This document shows positions 39,501 through 54,500 of a stretch of 64,000 bases of DNA, piece by piece (positions within the stretch are counted from its first letter, which is position 1; each line of letters opens with the position of its first letter). This DNA is from Eurosta solidaginis (lineage: Eukaryota > Arthropoda > Insecta > Diptera > Tephritidae): the NCBI RefSeq assembly GCF_040869045.1, contig NC_090319.1, forward strand, positions 304,842,998 to 304,906,997, written 5' to 3'. The position numbers and the translations under genes were made by a program. The notes beneath the pieces were generated by a model. It searched no databases. It worked only from the letters and a program-made list of their open reading frames with translations, and was not told where the DNA came from.

Positions 39501-42500
39501 CCATTCGCACAAGTTGCACGCGCAAAATGGCAGCTGCGGCATAAGATATTGCATTACAACAGGGCCATTCATTTCATAGCACAATTGTGCCCTCTCAATT
39601 CACACCCCTATGATTTGCTTTGTCGTCGTTAATTGAGTAATGCGGCAGTTACCCACTGACGTGTGCCGTACGTAAGGACGTTTGTCGTACGAAGCACGTT
39701 TGACCGAACTCTCAAGCCCGTAGGAATCAATGTGTACGTCTGTGTACATGTACATAACATATTTGTGTGTGTATTGTTTACAGAGAAGCACTGTTGCCAT
39801 TGACCATTTTGCATGTATGCTTATGGAAACATCAACTTTTTCCAATTTAATTTTTGACATTGTAAAAGGCCGGAATACATTTTAAATAAGTATAAATAGA
39901 TTAAATATTTATAATCAGCACTTTTACATAATTATTTCGAATTATTTTCACAACTATTCAAACTTTAATCATGTGTTTTTGCATAAAACTGCAAACGGTC
40001 AAAAATTAGCGCACAAAAGTTTACTAGGCAACTCTGTCTAGTGAGAAAGCGATCAGCTGACACGTTCTTACGGAAGAATTTCCGATTCCATCTCGGATCC
40101 GTCAGTGTAGATTTGGATGTCGTCGACCCTTATGCCCGGGTTTCTCTTCTTTCAATTGAAAAGAAAAGTTCTCCCTCGGCAAGTCACTTATGGTACCCGT
40201 CCTGCTACAGAAAGCATTTTTATGGGAACGCGCCTATGGAAGCAGAAGAGAGTGCGGCTCCCACTCCGCTAGAGGGACCAGGTGGAAAACAACTGAGATG
40301 CCCTTGGTAAGACCATTGGCGCCAGTTAACCCGACGAAGAAATGGCTGACACGTCTTGCTGGACGGACATAACGGTTAAAACTGCTAAGCGCCAAGTAAA
40401 TAAGTAATATATATACATAAGTGTGTGAAGCAGTAGTAGGTGGTGTGACTACATACGTACATATGTACATATCTATTATAAGCACATTTAACCAAGCATT
40501 TATCTCGTCTTTGACAAATACTCAATATGATTTGCATATTTTATAGGCACTTACAACATTGGAAAATATCATCAGCCGTTTGCGCGACCTCGATGAGGGA
40601 CGTCTTACTCCACCATCAACACCCAAACGTTTACCGCGTAGCTCACCAGCTTCGCCTGCTGTTAGCAAAAAGAATAAACGACAAACTAGTTCACCAATTC
40701 GTCAAATACTGAATTCACCTTTGTTAAATAGCCGATATCGTAAAAAGCAATGTCTTATAGAAAGTTCAGATGAGGAAGGTAATGGGATGAATGGGTCTGG
40801 CGAGGAAAACGGGGGCGCCAGCAGTTACAATAAACAATATCGTGATTTGGAAACATTCCAAAAGGCACAACTTTTACAAAAGGTATGTACGGATGTAAGT
40901 ATATGCTGTATATATACAATGCTGGACATAAGTCTACATACACCCCTCACTTTCGTTGTTTAGAAAAGATAAAAACACTGCGAGAAAATATGTACATGCA
41001 ATTTCTTGTTAACTCTTTTATAATCATTTTACCTAAAACAATTCCGTCCTTGAACATAAAGCACAGTTATGGCGAGAAAACACAATCAGCCCAATTCTAA
41101 ATATTCCCTCGGAATTTTGTTCTCGCGGATTTTTTTATTCCCGCGGAAAAATTCCTCCAATTCTTCTCTCCTAGGGAGAACAATAATTGGGGAATAGGAA
41201 TTTCGAATTTTCGAAGTCAGCTGTTTTGTCAATTGCAATATCGTTCCGCATGTCTTATTTTGTTTAAAAAATTGAAAAGTTTAATTATTGTTGCGAATTT
41301 GTCTGAAATTAAGAAATAAAGTATAAACAATGCACAGTATTGCATTGCATGTGGTATTCACTGATATGAGTAATGAATTGGTGTCACAGCAACATCAACA
41401 GAGGAGCATAAGAAAAAGAAGACGGCGATGGTAACATTGGCATCCGACCACCTGCCTATACTTATTTCGCTCGAGCGTGCCGCCGACTTCATCGTCACAG
41501 AAAAACGCACTTTCATAAACTTTAAAAAAGGAAAGTGGGACGAATACGAATCCTTTACAGACAACCGCTTTGCTGCCATCCCTATCCCGACTGATACTCG
41601 CCAAGGGGAGCGTGCCCCCCAGCGGGTAAGGGGGTCAGAATATACCCGCGGTAGGTATGCCTGTCGTAAGAGGCGACTAAAATACCAGATTCAAGGGGTG
41701 TGTAGCGCAACCCTTCCGGTTGCCAGCGCAATATATAGCTTCTCCAAACCCAATTGTCATCCTCACCTATCCGCGGCGAATCCTGTTTCACTAACAGACG
41801 AGGCTCTGGCGACCCCAAGCTCCTCATGGAACTTGGGGGTGGGGAGGGAGGGGATGGCCTGAAGGTTTAATGTGGCCACATAAATCGTTCCCGAGATGGT
41901 GGGGCTAGCACCTTAATGGTGCTGTGGTACCGGACCGTACCGGATCTGTATCCGGCAAAGGACCATCAAATCGATAACACTCCCCAAAGCCTTCGGGGAG
42001 CAACCTTATCGCTACAACAACAACAACAACAACAAGGGGAGCGTGCTTTCCGCAAGGTCATCAAATCCGCCTCGACTCGCTTCATTCCCGCCGGTAGAAT
42101 TCCCGAAATTCGGCCTCACTTTCCGGCGGAGGCCGAAAATTTAACGAGAGAACGTGACCTTATAAGACAGCTCGATCCCGGCGACCCCCAAATAAGGGAT
42201 ATAAACCAACGCCTCAGATTGCTTGTGGATGAACACAAGATTTGGTCCACCGTAAAGTCCCTATCGAATCCGTCTAAGTACAATGCCAAAATTTCCATCG
42301 CCTTCGGCGATAAAGTGCTGTCGCATGCGAAAAAATGCGCGAGCGTCTTCTGCCGACAATATATAATGCATTCTACGGTCGACAAAGCTAGACGAAGGCC
42401 ACAGACACGCACATAAACATAAATTCAGCGCGTCTCCAATTACCATCACCGCCGAAGAGGTTGAAGATGCCATCGGTCATGCTAAACCATCCAAGGCAGT

Positions 42501-45500
42501 GGGCCCAGACGGCATAGCCATGCTGATGCTTAAAAGCCTAGGGAAAGAGTGTTTCAAATATTTAGCACATGTCTTCAACCTGTCTCTTTCCACCTTTGTC
42601 ATTCCCGAAAAATGGAAAATGGCCAAGGTGGTCCCACTACTAAAGCCTGGGAAACCAGCTAACAAAGGAGCGTCATATCGCCCGATATCTCCCCTATAGT
42701 AGCCAAGACGCTTGAAGCCATTTTTCTCCCCTCCTTCAAAGCAAATTTGCAGCTAGCCTGTCATCAGCATGGCTTTAGAAAACTCCATAGCACCACCACC
42801 GCGCTAAATGCCATTAGCACCCAGATAAATTGCGGTTTAAATCAAAACCCCACTCATAGAACAGTACTCGTTGCGCTAGACCTATCAAAAGATTTTGATA
42901 CGGTCAACCATGGCACGTTACTTCAAGACCTGGAAGGGTCTACCCTTCCCCCATGTCTTAAAAGGTGGACCGAAAATTATCTGGGTGGTCGGCAGGCATC
43001 GGTGCAATTCAGAAACGAAACATCAAAACCAAGAAGAATTATCCTATCCCCACTTTTGTTTAACTTCTATATATCAAACCTTCGCCACCAGAAGGAGTTA
43101 CTATCGTTTCCTACGCCGATGACTGCACAATAATGGCCACAGGCCCGGGCCCACAGATCGATGAGCTTTGCAACAGAATAAACGGCTACCTCCCTGATCT
43201 CACCACTTTTTTCGCCTCGCGAAACCTGGCATTATCACCGACTAAATCCTTCGCGACCTTATTTACAACATGGACGTCCCAAATGTCGACCATTTTGAAC
43301 ATCCACGTTGATGGCACTACGCTACCGACTGTCCTACACCCCAAAATCTTGGGTGTGACGTTTGATCAAGATCTACATTTTGGTGAGCATGCAGCCGCAA
43401 TTGTACCGAACATCCAGAGCCGGAATAAAATCCTCAAATCCCTTGCTGGGGCTGTACTTGGAGAAAAGACAAAGAAAGGCTCATTACCACATACAAAGCA
43501 ATTGGCCAGCCGATTGCATGCTACGCGTCCCCTATATGGTCGCCAAGCCTAAAAACTACTCAATGGAAGAAGCTACAGGCCTGCCAAAATACTGCTCTCA
43601 GAACCGCCACGGGCTGTCTCCTTATGTCCCCAGAACACCATATACATAATGAGGCGAGAATACTCCCATTAGGGAGAGAAATGAGATGCTAACCAAACAG
43701 TTCCTGTTGAATACCCAGAAACCTGGGCATCCCAACAGACATCTCATTGATGAGCCAACACCGCCTGGGGGCTTAAGGAGTCATCTCCGTAAGCATTATG
43801 AGGAAATGCGGCACCTGATAACTCAGCCGTATGAAGCAAAAAAACACAAGCAGGTCCTCAGTGAACTCCATAAACAGGCGTTGGACCTTTGTGCCAGGAA
43901 TTTCCCGGTGAATCCAGTACTCAAAGAATAGTACCCAAAACTTGCTGAAGAGGAACGCACACTCCCCAGGGAAACACAAGTCACTCTAACTCAACTTCGA
44001 TCTGGATACTGTAACAGGTTAAACTTTTACCTATCCAGAATCAACCCCGACATACACAATGTATGCCCCGCTTGCAATGTGTCCCCACATGACACCAACC
44101 ATCTCTTTAATTGTAATGTTGAACCAACGCCTAAAACCCCTCTCATTATGGTCCACCCCGTTAGAGGATATTAATGACAATTTGTGGTCGGTCGCACCTA
44201 TTGGATGGAGCGAAGCACTGCTACAACAACAACTACAACATGAAGGCGGCGGGATAACACAGATCCGCCGGAGTTGCGTGCTTCCATTCAGCAAAGCAAT
44301 TTTCTGGCGACCAAGTCGCCTTTCGCCATATGCCATGATCTATTTAAGCCTTCTTAAAAAATCCTTGCGCAATTTCTGGATGACTGCATCAAATATACAT
44401 ACCAAGAGCTCTTCCGTTGCTTATGAAATACTTTTCGACTTAAAATAAAGAATGTTGTGGTAGAATGTACATACTGGGACGAATATTAGCAACACTAAGG
44501 GTACTATCATATCTAAGCCGATGCTAAGCAGTGACTTGTATGCACATCATTAAATCAATCATTATTTCTACCTACCTATTTCTACATATGTCCATACTAG
44601 AGATATACGCCGCCGATAAACGCCGCCGCCGCCGCCGATTTTGGTCGTTTTTCGCACGCCGCCGCCGAATGTCAAAAATATCGGCGTGCCGGCGCGGCGT
44701 CCGGCGCGTTACTATATTTTCTACTCATTTAAGACTGTTTATGCCATTTATTGTTCATGTCGAAAATTGGTCGGATATGGTCGAAAGTGGTATCAACGGA
44801 TGCGCATCACTGCCAGTTATAAGAAACTAATTGCGAAATTTAACTCTTTATAACTATTCAAAATTTATTTAAAATAACAGGCGCTTTCGATGTCAGCTTA
44901 ACACGGACTTTCCATCACCCAATTCAGCAAGTTATTAAAACAAAATACTAAAAGAAAAGTTATATAATAAATTTATATGCTCACTTTACATTTTTGAAAA
45001 AATTAATAATGAACAATTAATTCAAATAAAATGACCCAAGGCGAACATGTTTTTAATCTGTCCTCAAGAATAAGCGAAATCAGGTTCTAGGGGCATAAAC
45101 ACTCCTTTGAAATTATTCTTACCTCATACTTAAGTTGAGGATATATGTACATATGAGAAGGGTTTTAAAAATCGCTTGGGCTTACATTCAAACATCTGTT
45201 GTTTATTTGCGAAACTATACAATAGCGTCTGAAATGTTAATTTTGATTTTCACACTTCATCCTTCAACACCCAAGTCTCCCGGTTTGACATATCCTAAAG
45301 TTGGCGGCCCTATCCAAAACTAGTCCCTTGGAGTGAATCACATTGATTATAGCCTATCAACCAAGTTTAAATATAACCTACACGTTACGGCTTCTTTTAC
45401 AATTGTGAATACGTAGGCACATATATCTACCAGGTGAGGCTTTGTCCTTCCCAAGAACACTCAAAGTGGTGAAGCAAAAGCTTTCCCAAGACAGTGGAAC

Positions 45501-48500
45501 TAATGACCGTGTGTGATACTACCCTAACGTAGTGGACAGTCGAACTTGTCTGAAAACTGAAGCTACGCGGTCATCCATAATGAGCTTCTATATCGTAAGG
45601 CCGGAAAACAGTAGTTAACAACTTTCAACTTAAAATCCGTCGACTTTCATTCTAAATTTGATTTAACGAAGACTATTGAAATCAATGTTGTGAACACAAA
45701 CGTCTGCAATCCTTGTAGTAAAATTTTAATTATGTAGATGCGCCGAGGATTATACGGATTTTCACCCATGACGCAATGACATCCTCTTAGACTGCTTATG
45801 ATTTCGAGGGCGGCATCTTTGGTCGAAAAGTCACTCCCTAACGTTTCAAAATATAGCTCGGCAGCATAGCGCAACAAAAGCATCCGTTGGAAAGTCTTCG
45901 GAGCTATACCTAGAGCTTCTAGGAAAGCGACGTCGACAAAGGTATGAGTTCGAAGTCGCAGTCGTATAGCTTCTGTACTCGCATATGGTGTGAGGCTCAG
46001 GAGGCGTGGTAGCGACTGGTGGTAGGGATTCCTACTGTTCGCACATCGGAAATTTTAGCTCTTAAAAACAGCCGAAAAAACTGGAGGCGCCCTGGGCTAC
46101 GATAGTCATGAGTATTAATATTCCATTCATAACAACCCTAAGTCGCCTTTATGCGTGCACGCCAAGGAGCGACAAATGATTTAAAGAAATTGTGTTCGCG
46201 ACGATTATTAGGAGTTAACTCGAGGTGAAACTACGCTTTCCACGAGATATACAGGCAAAACTGTGACTATTTTATGTATCTCTATTTCTTTTCAGCAGAC
46301 GCAGCAGTACCAATTCCAAAGACCGGGGTTAGATTCGAAGCCTCTCTGGAGCATGCGAACGAGGGACAATCCCTTCGCAAGGAGCTACTCCTGAAAATTT
46401 GTGAACGGTCTGCGAGATTTTGATGCAAAAACCCCGGATCTTTCCGAAATGGCCAACACGTTGATTTCCTTAAATACATATAAACAAAAACTTTCCTAAA
46501 TATTATTTTTTTAAATAGAAAAATTAAGCTTTTAAAGTAAGAACACCGGCGTACGCCGGCGCGCCGCCTACGCCGCCGCCGCCGATTAAGTGATCGGCGT
46601 AAACCTCTAGTCCATACGAGCAGCGGAGAAGGACGCACACACACTTGAATATATCTTATCTGAGATGCTCACAAAAGAAGGCAATAATTTGTGCAAGTAT
46701 CAGTCGCATATATACGCGCATATGAGAAGCTATAAACGTAGTTATAGCTGATAACTAACTAGTAAATTCTAGAATAGAAAAGCCTAGAAATATGCAACGA
46801 GAAAACCAACAGTATAAAAGGCAGCAACAGTAGAGGCACGACAGTCAGTTTGATTTAAGACGCTATCTGGCGAGCAATAGAAGTGTTATTTTGAAAGTAG
46901 TCTAATAAAGGCCATTTTGCATTATTGAATAGTGGAGTTATTTATTCAACAGTTTAGTGATTCGAACGTTAGTAGAAGGTGTAAAATAAGCGAAGTTTCC
47001 CTAAATTCGTTACAATTGGTGTCAGAAGAGGAATTGTTGAATAAATTCCGAAGACTTCGATTACAACTTGGACATGGCAAAGTGGAGTGAATTGAACATC
47101 CAGCAACTGAAGAAGGAGTTGGAGAGCCGTGGATTGAATACAACCGGCAATAAACTCGAACTTCAGGCACGACTACGAAAGGCAACGAAATTAGAGGGAA
47201 TTAACGTGGAAGAGTATGTATTTCCTCTTGATGGCGAGGAGACAACAAAAATTGAAGAGAAAAATGAAACATCGCAGACAGTTACGAGCACAGACTTGAA
47301 CATGATATTGGCTGCAATATCTGCACAAACATCGACAGTAACATCAATGTCGTCGCAACTGGAAGAACAGAAGACATATATGGCATCTCAACAAGAATCC
47401 CAGGAGAACCGTATAACATCCAAGATGGAAGAACAGAAGACATATATGGCATCCCAACTGGAATCGCAGGAGACACGTGTAACATCAAAGATGGAAACAC
47501 AACTGAAAGAGCAAGAAGCGCGCATAACAGTACAACTCAAAGCACAAGAGGCGCGTATATAATTAAAACTCGAAGCGCGTATTGGCGAGAAAATAACGCA
47601 GTTGAAGAAAAAATCGAAGCCGAGGTGGGTGCTTTGAGAGGTCGTATACAGGAGTTGCAATTAAATCGCCCAGCTGTTTTAGCAAGCAATACGAAGGTAA
47701 AAACTCCATCTTTTTACGGCACTGTTCCTTTCCTGGTCTTTAAGCTACAGTTTGAGAAAACCGCAGCAATGAACAACTGGAGTGCTGAAGATGAAGTGAC
47801 AGCTCTATCCGTGGCTTTAAAAGGACCAGTTGCTGAGATCTTACAGACCATCCCATAGTACGAACGTAACAGTTATGAAGCATTGATGGCTGCTGTAGAA
47901 CGACGGTACGGAAGCGAACACAGGAAACAAATCTACCAAATATAATTGCAAAACCGCTACCAAAAAGCTAATGAGACTTTGCAAGAGTTTGCTTCGGATA
48001 TTGAAAGGTTGGCACATTTGGCAAATGCGGACGCACCCGTGGAGTACACCGAGAGGGTAAAAATCCAGAGTTTTATAAATGGTACACGGGACGTAGAAAC
48101 GAAGCGAGCGACATATGCAAACCCAAAACCCACATTCGCAGAAACGGTATCCCATGCACTGACTCAAGAAACAGCGTCACTTTTGAGTAAGCCCGCATAC
48201 AAAGCTCATCGCTTGGAAGTGGAAAAACCAGACTGGGTAGACACAGTTTTGGAAGCACTAAAAGGAACGCAGCAGAAAAACTATGGTGCCGTCAAAGGCT
48301 TTAAATGTGGAAAGCCAGGGCACATTGCACGTTATTGCAGTACCAATCCTAACAGTTCCAGCAATTGGCCGTAAACGCAGAGCTGAAGGAGATGAGCAAA
48401 TCTCCAAATCCACTCAATCGTTAAACTAAAGCGAGTCAGCCGCAAGGGGCGACAGCTGGCTTCCTCAATTGAATGCCCCATAATCTCTATCTCGCAAATT

Positions 48501-51500
48501 GGAAGAAGGTCGAACAATCTTACTGTCGGAGGACATGTGGATGGAAAGGAACGTTTACTGGCTGTAGATACGGGTGCATCTCATTCCATCATTCGAGCAG
48601 ATTTAGTCAACAAGAAGATAAGACCATTGCTTGGATCAAGATTACGTACAGACACGGGAGAGGACACCCAGGTAATTGGAGAAGTAGCATGTGAAGTAGC
48701 AATTGGGAACGTCGCGGTACTACACAATTTTATAGTGGCAGAGATTGTTGATGAAATCATAATTGGGGCGGACTTCTTAATCGACCAAGGCATCAAGATC
48801 GATATGCAAAGCAAGACGATGCGATATAAAAACATGGATGTGCCACTTAATTTCGGCTACGAGAGAGGCTACAGCAGTAAACGAGTGCTGGTGGCAGAGA
48901 GTTAACAAATACCACCAAAATCAGAAGCAGTCATCTGGGCAAAGGTTGATGGAGATTGTGGGACAAACAAATTGTGGGTTGTCGAAGCAGCAAACAAATC
49001 AGCACCGAACATGATTGTAGGAAAAACCCTGGCTATGACGAAACAAGATGGACGTATTCCGGTAAGAGTACTCAATGAGTTCAAGTCAACACTCAAACTG
49101 ACCAAAGAAGCTATTTTGGGAAGATGCCAAGAGGCTGAAGTAGTTATTAACTGTGAACAGCTCCAGAAACACGTGTCATCTACTAATACTGATCTTTCAA
49201 ATAACATCACGGCATGGTCCCCTCCGGCTAGAGGAAGCCTATCAGAGTAAGGCAAAACAACTGCTCCTAAAGTACGCGAACATATTTAATCAGGATGGTT
49301 CCAAACCAGGCCGCACCAACGTTGTGAACCATTAAATTGACACTGGAGATGCGAGGCCGATCCGTCAAGCTCCACGTAGTGTTCCACTGGCGAAGCGGGA
49401 AGCTGTGAGTCAAATCATACAAGAAATGAGCGACAGCGGCGTCATCGAACCATCAGCTAGTCCCTGGAGCTCACCGGTAGAAGTTGTAAAGAAGTAGGAT
49501 GGAAAAATTAGGTTTTGCGTGGACTATCGGAAGTTGAATGACGTTACGAAAAAAGATAACTACCCATTGCCAAGATTTGACGACACTCTGGACTCGCTCT
49601 CTGGTACGAAATGGTTTTCCACACTGGACTTGAAAAGTGGCTACTGGCAAGTGGAGGTGAAGGAGCAAGACAAAGATAAATCAGCCTTCAGCGTCGGAGA
49701 TGGTCTTTGGCAATTTACAGTAATGCCCTTTGGACTATGTAATGCACCAGCTACTTTCGAGAGACTCATGGATCAGGTATTGAAAGGACTACATTGGAAA
49801 ACATGCTTGGTATACCTGGACGAAATCATCGTATTGGGCAAGAACTTTGATGAAAATCTTAAAAACTTGGAGGAAGTTTTTCTGAGATAGCTGGCGCTGG
49901 TCTGAAACTAAGTCCCAAAAAGTTTTCGCTGTTTAGAAAAGAAACAAATTATTTGGGTGACAAGGTATCGACAGAAGGCATCTGTACAGCGAATGAAAAG
50001 TTAGAGGCAGTAAAGGATTGGCCAAGACCACAGAACTTGCATGAATTAAGAAGTTTCCTTGGGATGTGCACATATTACCGGCGATTTGTGCCAAACTTTT
50101 CCAGCGTAGCCCATAGCCTCCATGAGCTTACAAGAAAAAATAAAGCTTTTGAATGCAAGAAGGAGCAAGAAGTGGCTTTCCAAACATTAAAGGAGCGTTT
50201 GTGCACTGCCCCAATGTTGGCATATCCGATTCCAGGAGCAACATTTATTCTAGATATAGATGCAAGTGGATATGCTATAGGAGGTGTTTTATCACAACTG
50301 GTCGATGGATAGGAGAAGGTAGTTGCATATAACAGCCGTTCGATTGGAAAACCAGAGAGGAACTATTGCGTTACACGGAGAGAGCTGTTGGTATTGGTAG
50401 AGTGCATTAAAAATTTTCACAAATACCTCTACGGCCAGCGATTCCGCGTCAGAACAGATCACGCAGCGTTGAAATGGCTTCTGCGGTTCCGTAATCCAGA
50501 AGGACAATTGGCACGGTGGATCGAGCGGCTACAAAGCTATGACTTTTCCATTGAGCATCGGAATGGTAGTACCCATGGGAATGCCGATGCAATGTCACGA
50601 AGACCATATAGTTTGGAATGCAAGCACTGTTCAAAGGCCGAGGCTAAAGCAGACATTATAGATGCCCGGCTAATGACTATAACATGTACAGAGAAATGGG
50701 ACAAGGAACAACTAAGAAAGTGTCAGCTAGAAGATACAGATCTGTCACGTGTTATGCAAGGGTTTGAACGAAACGAAAGACCAGACAGAGAGGAGATGTC
50801 AGCAAAGATTCCCATTGCGAAGTCGTATTGGGCACAGTGGAATAGTTTAGAATTGATATCCGGTAGCCTTCATCGAGTATGGGAGAGTGAGGATGGTCAA
50901 TGCAAGAAGAAACTGATAGTTGTCCCTAGAAAGAGGATTCCTGACGTACTCAGCGAACTGCATAATGGTTCAAGTGGAGGTCATCTTGGAATCACGAAGA
51001 CGCTCGAGAAAATTAAGCAGAGATTCTATTGGGTTGGTTGCCGTCAGTCGGTCGCCGAGTGGATTGCCAACTGCGAGGTTTGCAACAGAGCGAAAGGGCC
51101 CAAAACACGAAGTCATGGCCAGATGAAGCAGTATATTTCAGGTACAACATTTGAAAGGATCACCTTGGATGTCGCAGGTCCATTTCCTACTAGCAACCGC
51201 GGAAACAAATACGTACTGGTGGTAATAGATTACTACAGTAAATGGCCAGAGGTATACCCAATACCAAACCAAGAAGCGGAAACAGTAGTAGAAGTGGTTA
51301 CAAACGATTGGGTTGCAAGGTATGGTGTACCAATGGAGTTACATGCTGACCAAGGTAGTAACTTTGAATCAGCTGTGTTCCAAGAAATGTGTAAGAAGTT
51401 GGGCATTCGAAAAAAACACGGACAACTGCATTGCATCCTCAGTCCGATGGTATGGTGGAACGTTTCAATAGAACATTGGAGGTGCATTTAAGGAAAGTAG

Positions 51501-54500
51501 TAGACAAGTACCATAAGGAGTGGGATACACACATATCATTATTCTTGATGGCTTACCGATCGGCAGTACATGAGACAACGGGCCAAACTCCCGCAAAGGT
51601 AATTTTTGGCAATGACCTTCGACTGTCAGCTGATATGAAGTATGGGATAGTTACCGATGCGGAGAGAAATGTCAAGAAATCCACTGGTGTCTTGGAAGAA
51701 GAGCTGAGAGAGATACACGATCTGGTAAGGCAACGAGCAAAGATTATGAGTGACAAGATGAAAGCCAGATACGATAAATCAATTAATTCGGAAGGGTTTC
51801 AGAAAGGAGATTTGGTGCTGTTATACAACCCACAACGAAAAAAAGGTTTGTCCCCGAAATTGCAGTGTAATTGGGAAGGCCAATACAAAGTTGTAAAACG
51901 GATCAACGATGTAGTGTACCGCATACAAACCACGAACCAAAATGAAAGTGGTTCATTTGGAAAGGCTGGCAGCGTTTAGATCGAGATATTTGTCTGATCG
52001 GGACGATCAGACTGACGTGGAGGGCAGTGTGACGAATATTAGCAACACTAAGGGATACTATCTTCTCTAAGCCGATGCTAAGCAGTGACTTGTATGCACA
52101 TCATTAAATCAATCATTATGTCTACCCATATGTACATACGAGCAGCGGAGAAGAGACGCACACACACATGCATATATCTTATCTGAGATGCTCACAAAAG
52201 AAGGCAATAATTTGTGCAAGTATTACTCACGTATACACGCGCATATGAGAAGCTATAAACGTAGTTGTGGATGGTGATTTTGTAGCTGATACCTAACTAG
52301 TAAATTCTAGAATAGAAAAGCCTAGAAGTATGCAGCGAGGAAACCAGACAGTATAAAAGGCAGCAACAGTAGAGGCACGACAATCAGTTTGATTTAAGAC
52401 GCTATCTGGCGAGCAATAGGAGTGTTATTGTGAAGTACTTTAATAAAGGCCATTTTGCATTATTGAATAGTGGAGTTATTTATTCAACAGTTTAGTGATT
52501 CGAACGTTAGCAGAAGGTTGCAAATAAGAGGAATTGCAGTAAATTCGTTACAATTGGTATCAGAAGAGGAATTGTTGAATAAATTCCGAAGATTTCGAGT
52601 GCAACAAGGACATGGCAAAGTGGAGTGAATTGAAGATCCAGCAATTCAAGAAGGAGTTGGAGAGCCGTGGATTGAATACAACCGGCAATAAACTCGAACT
52701 TCAGGCAAGACTACGAGAGGCAATGGAAGCAGAAGGAATTAACGTGGAAGAGTATGTCTTTCATCTTGATCGCGACGAGACAACAACAAAAAATGAGGAG
52801 AAAAATGAAACACCGCAGACAATGGCGAACACAGACTTGAACACAATATTAGCTGCAATATCTGCACAAGCGTCGACAGTAACATCCAAGATGGAAAAGC
52901 AACTAGAATCGCAGGAGACACGTTTAACATCCAAGATGGAAGTACAGGAGGCACGCATATCCGAAATGCCGTCGCAAATGTCATCTCAGTTGGAATCGCA
53001 GGAGAACCGTATAACAGCGAAGATTGAAGCACAGGAAACACAGGGAACACAAATTTCATCACAGCTGGAAGAACAAAAGACATATATGGCAACTCAACTA
53101 AAAGAACAAGAGACACGCATAACAGTACAACTAGAAGCATAAGAGGCGCGTATATCATCAAAACTCGAAGCGCGCTTGGATGAAAAAATAATGCAGTTTG
53201 AAGAAAAATTCGAGGCAGAGGTGGATGCTTTGAGAGGTCGTATACAGGAATTGCAACTTAATCGCCCGGCTGCTTCAGCGAGTAATACGAAGGTAAAAAA
53301 AACTCCATCTTTTGACGGTTCTGTTCCTTTCCAGGTCTTCAAGCTACAGTTTGAGAAGACCGCAGCAGTGAACAACTGGAATGCTGAAGATAAAGTTGAT
53401 GCACTGTTCATGGCGTTGAAAGGGCCTGGCAGCTGAGATTTTACAAACCATTCCAGAGGGCGAACGGAACTGTTATGAAGCATTGATGGGCGCTCTAGAG
53501 AGACGATACGGAACTGAGCATAGGATACAGATATACCAAATGGAGTTACTGAACCGCTTGCAGAGGCCTGGTGAAAGATTGCAAGAGTTTGCGTCGGATG
53601 TTGAAAGGCTGGCACATGTAGCGAATGCGGACGCACTCGTGGAATACACTGAAAGGGTAAAGATCCAGAGCTTTATAAATGGCATACGGGACGTCGAAAC
53701 AAAGCGAGCTACATACGCAAACCCAAAGCCAACATTCACATAAACGGTATCACATGCTCTGATTCAGCAAACAGCATCGCTTCTGTGTAAGCCAGCGTTC
53801 AAAGCACGCCGTGTGGAGGTGGAAAGGCCAGACTGGGTGAACACAATAATGGAGGCGCTGAAAGGATCGCAAAAGCGGAGTGAAAGAGTTATCAAATGCT
53901 TCAAATGCGGGAAGCCCGGTCACATTGCACGTCATTGCGATCTTGATCCTAGTGGTTTCAACAGCATGGGTGGTCTTAATAACAAAGCTGTAGGGGATGA
54001 GCAAGAGCGAGTAAGATGTAGAGATCGAGAGCTAGCTCCCGCTATTGAATGTCCTGTGATATCTGTGTCGCAAATTGGAATAAAATCGAGCAGTCTTACC
54101 GTCAGAGGGAATGTGAATTGCAAAGAACGTGTACTGACTGTAGATACGGGCGCATCTCATTCCTTAATTCGATCTGATTTGGTCAACAGGAGAGTAAAAC
54201 CGTTACCTGGAGCAAGGTTGCGTACTGTCACGGGCGAGTATAACCAAGTCCATGGATAAGTGATATGTGAAGTCTTAATTGGGAAGGTTATGGTTCTGCA
54301 CAAATTCATTGTGGCGGAGATTGTTGATGAAGTCATATTGGGAGTGGACTTCTTAGTTGACCATGACATCAGGATCGATATGCGGAGAAGGATTATGCGC
54401 TATGAGAACGAAGATGTGCCACTTAACTTCAATTTGGAAAAAGGGTTCAGCAGTAATCGAGTGCTGGTGAAAGAGATTCGACAAAAACCACAAAAGTCAA

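Noticed and set aside
47282..47660. Minus-strand open frames opposite gag
   Set aside because: They are shadows of the coiled, repetitive gag-like region on the plus strand.
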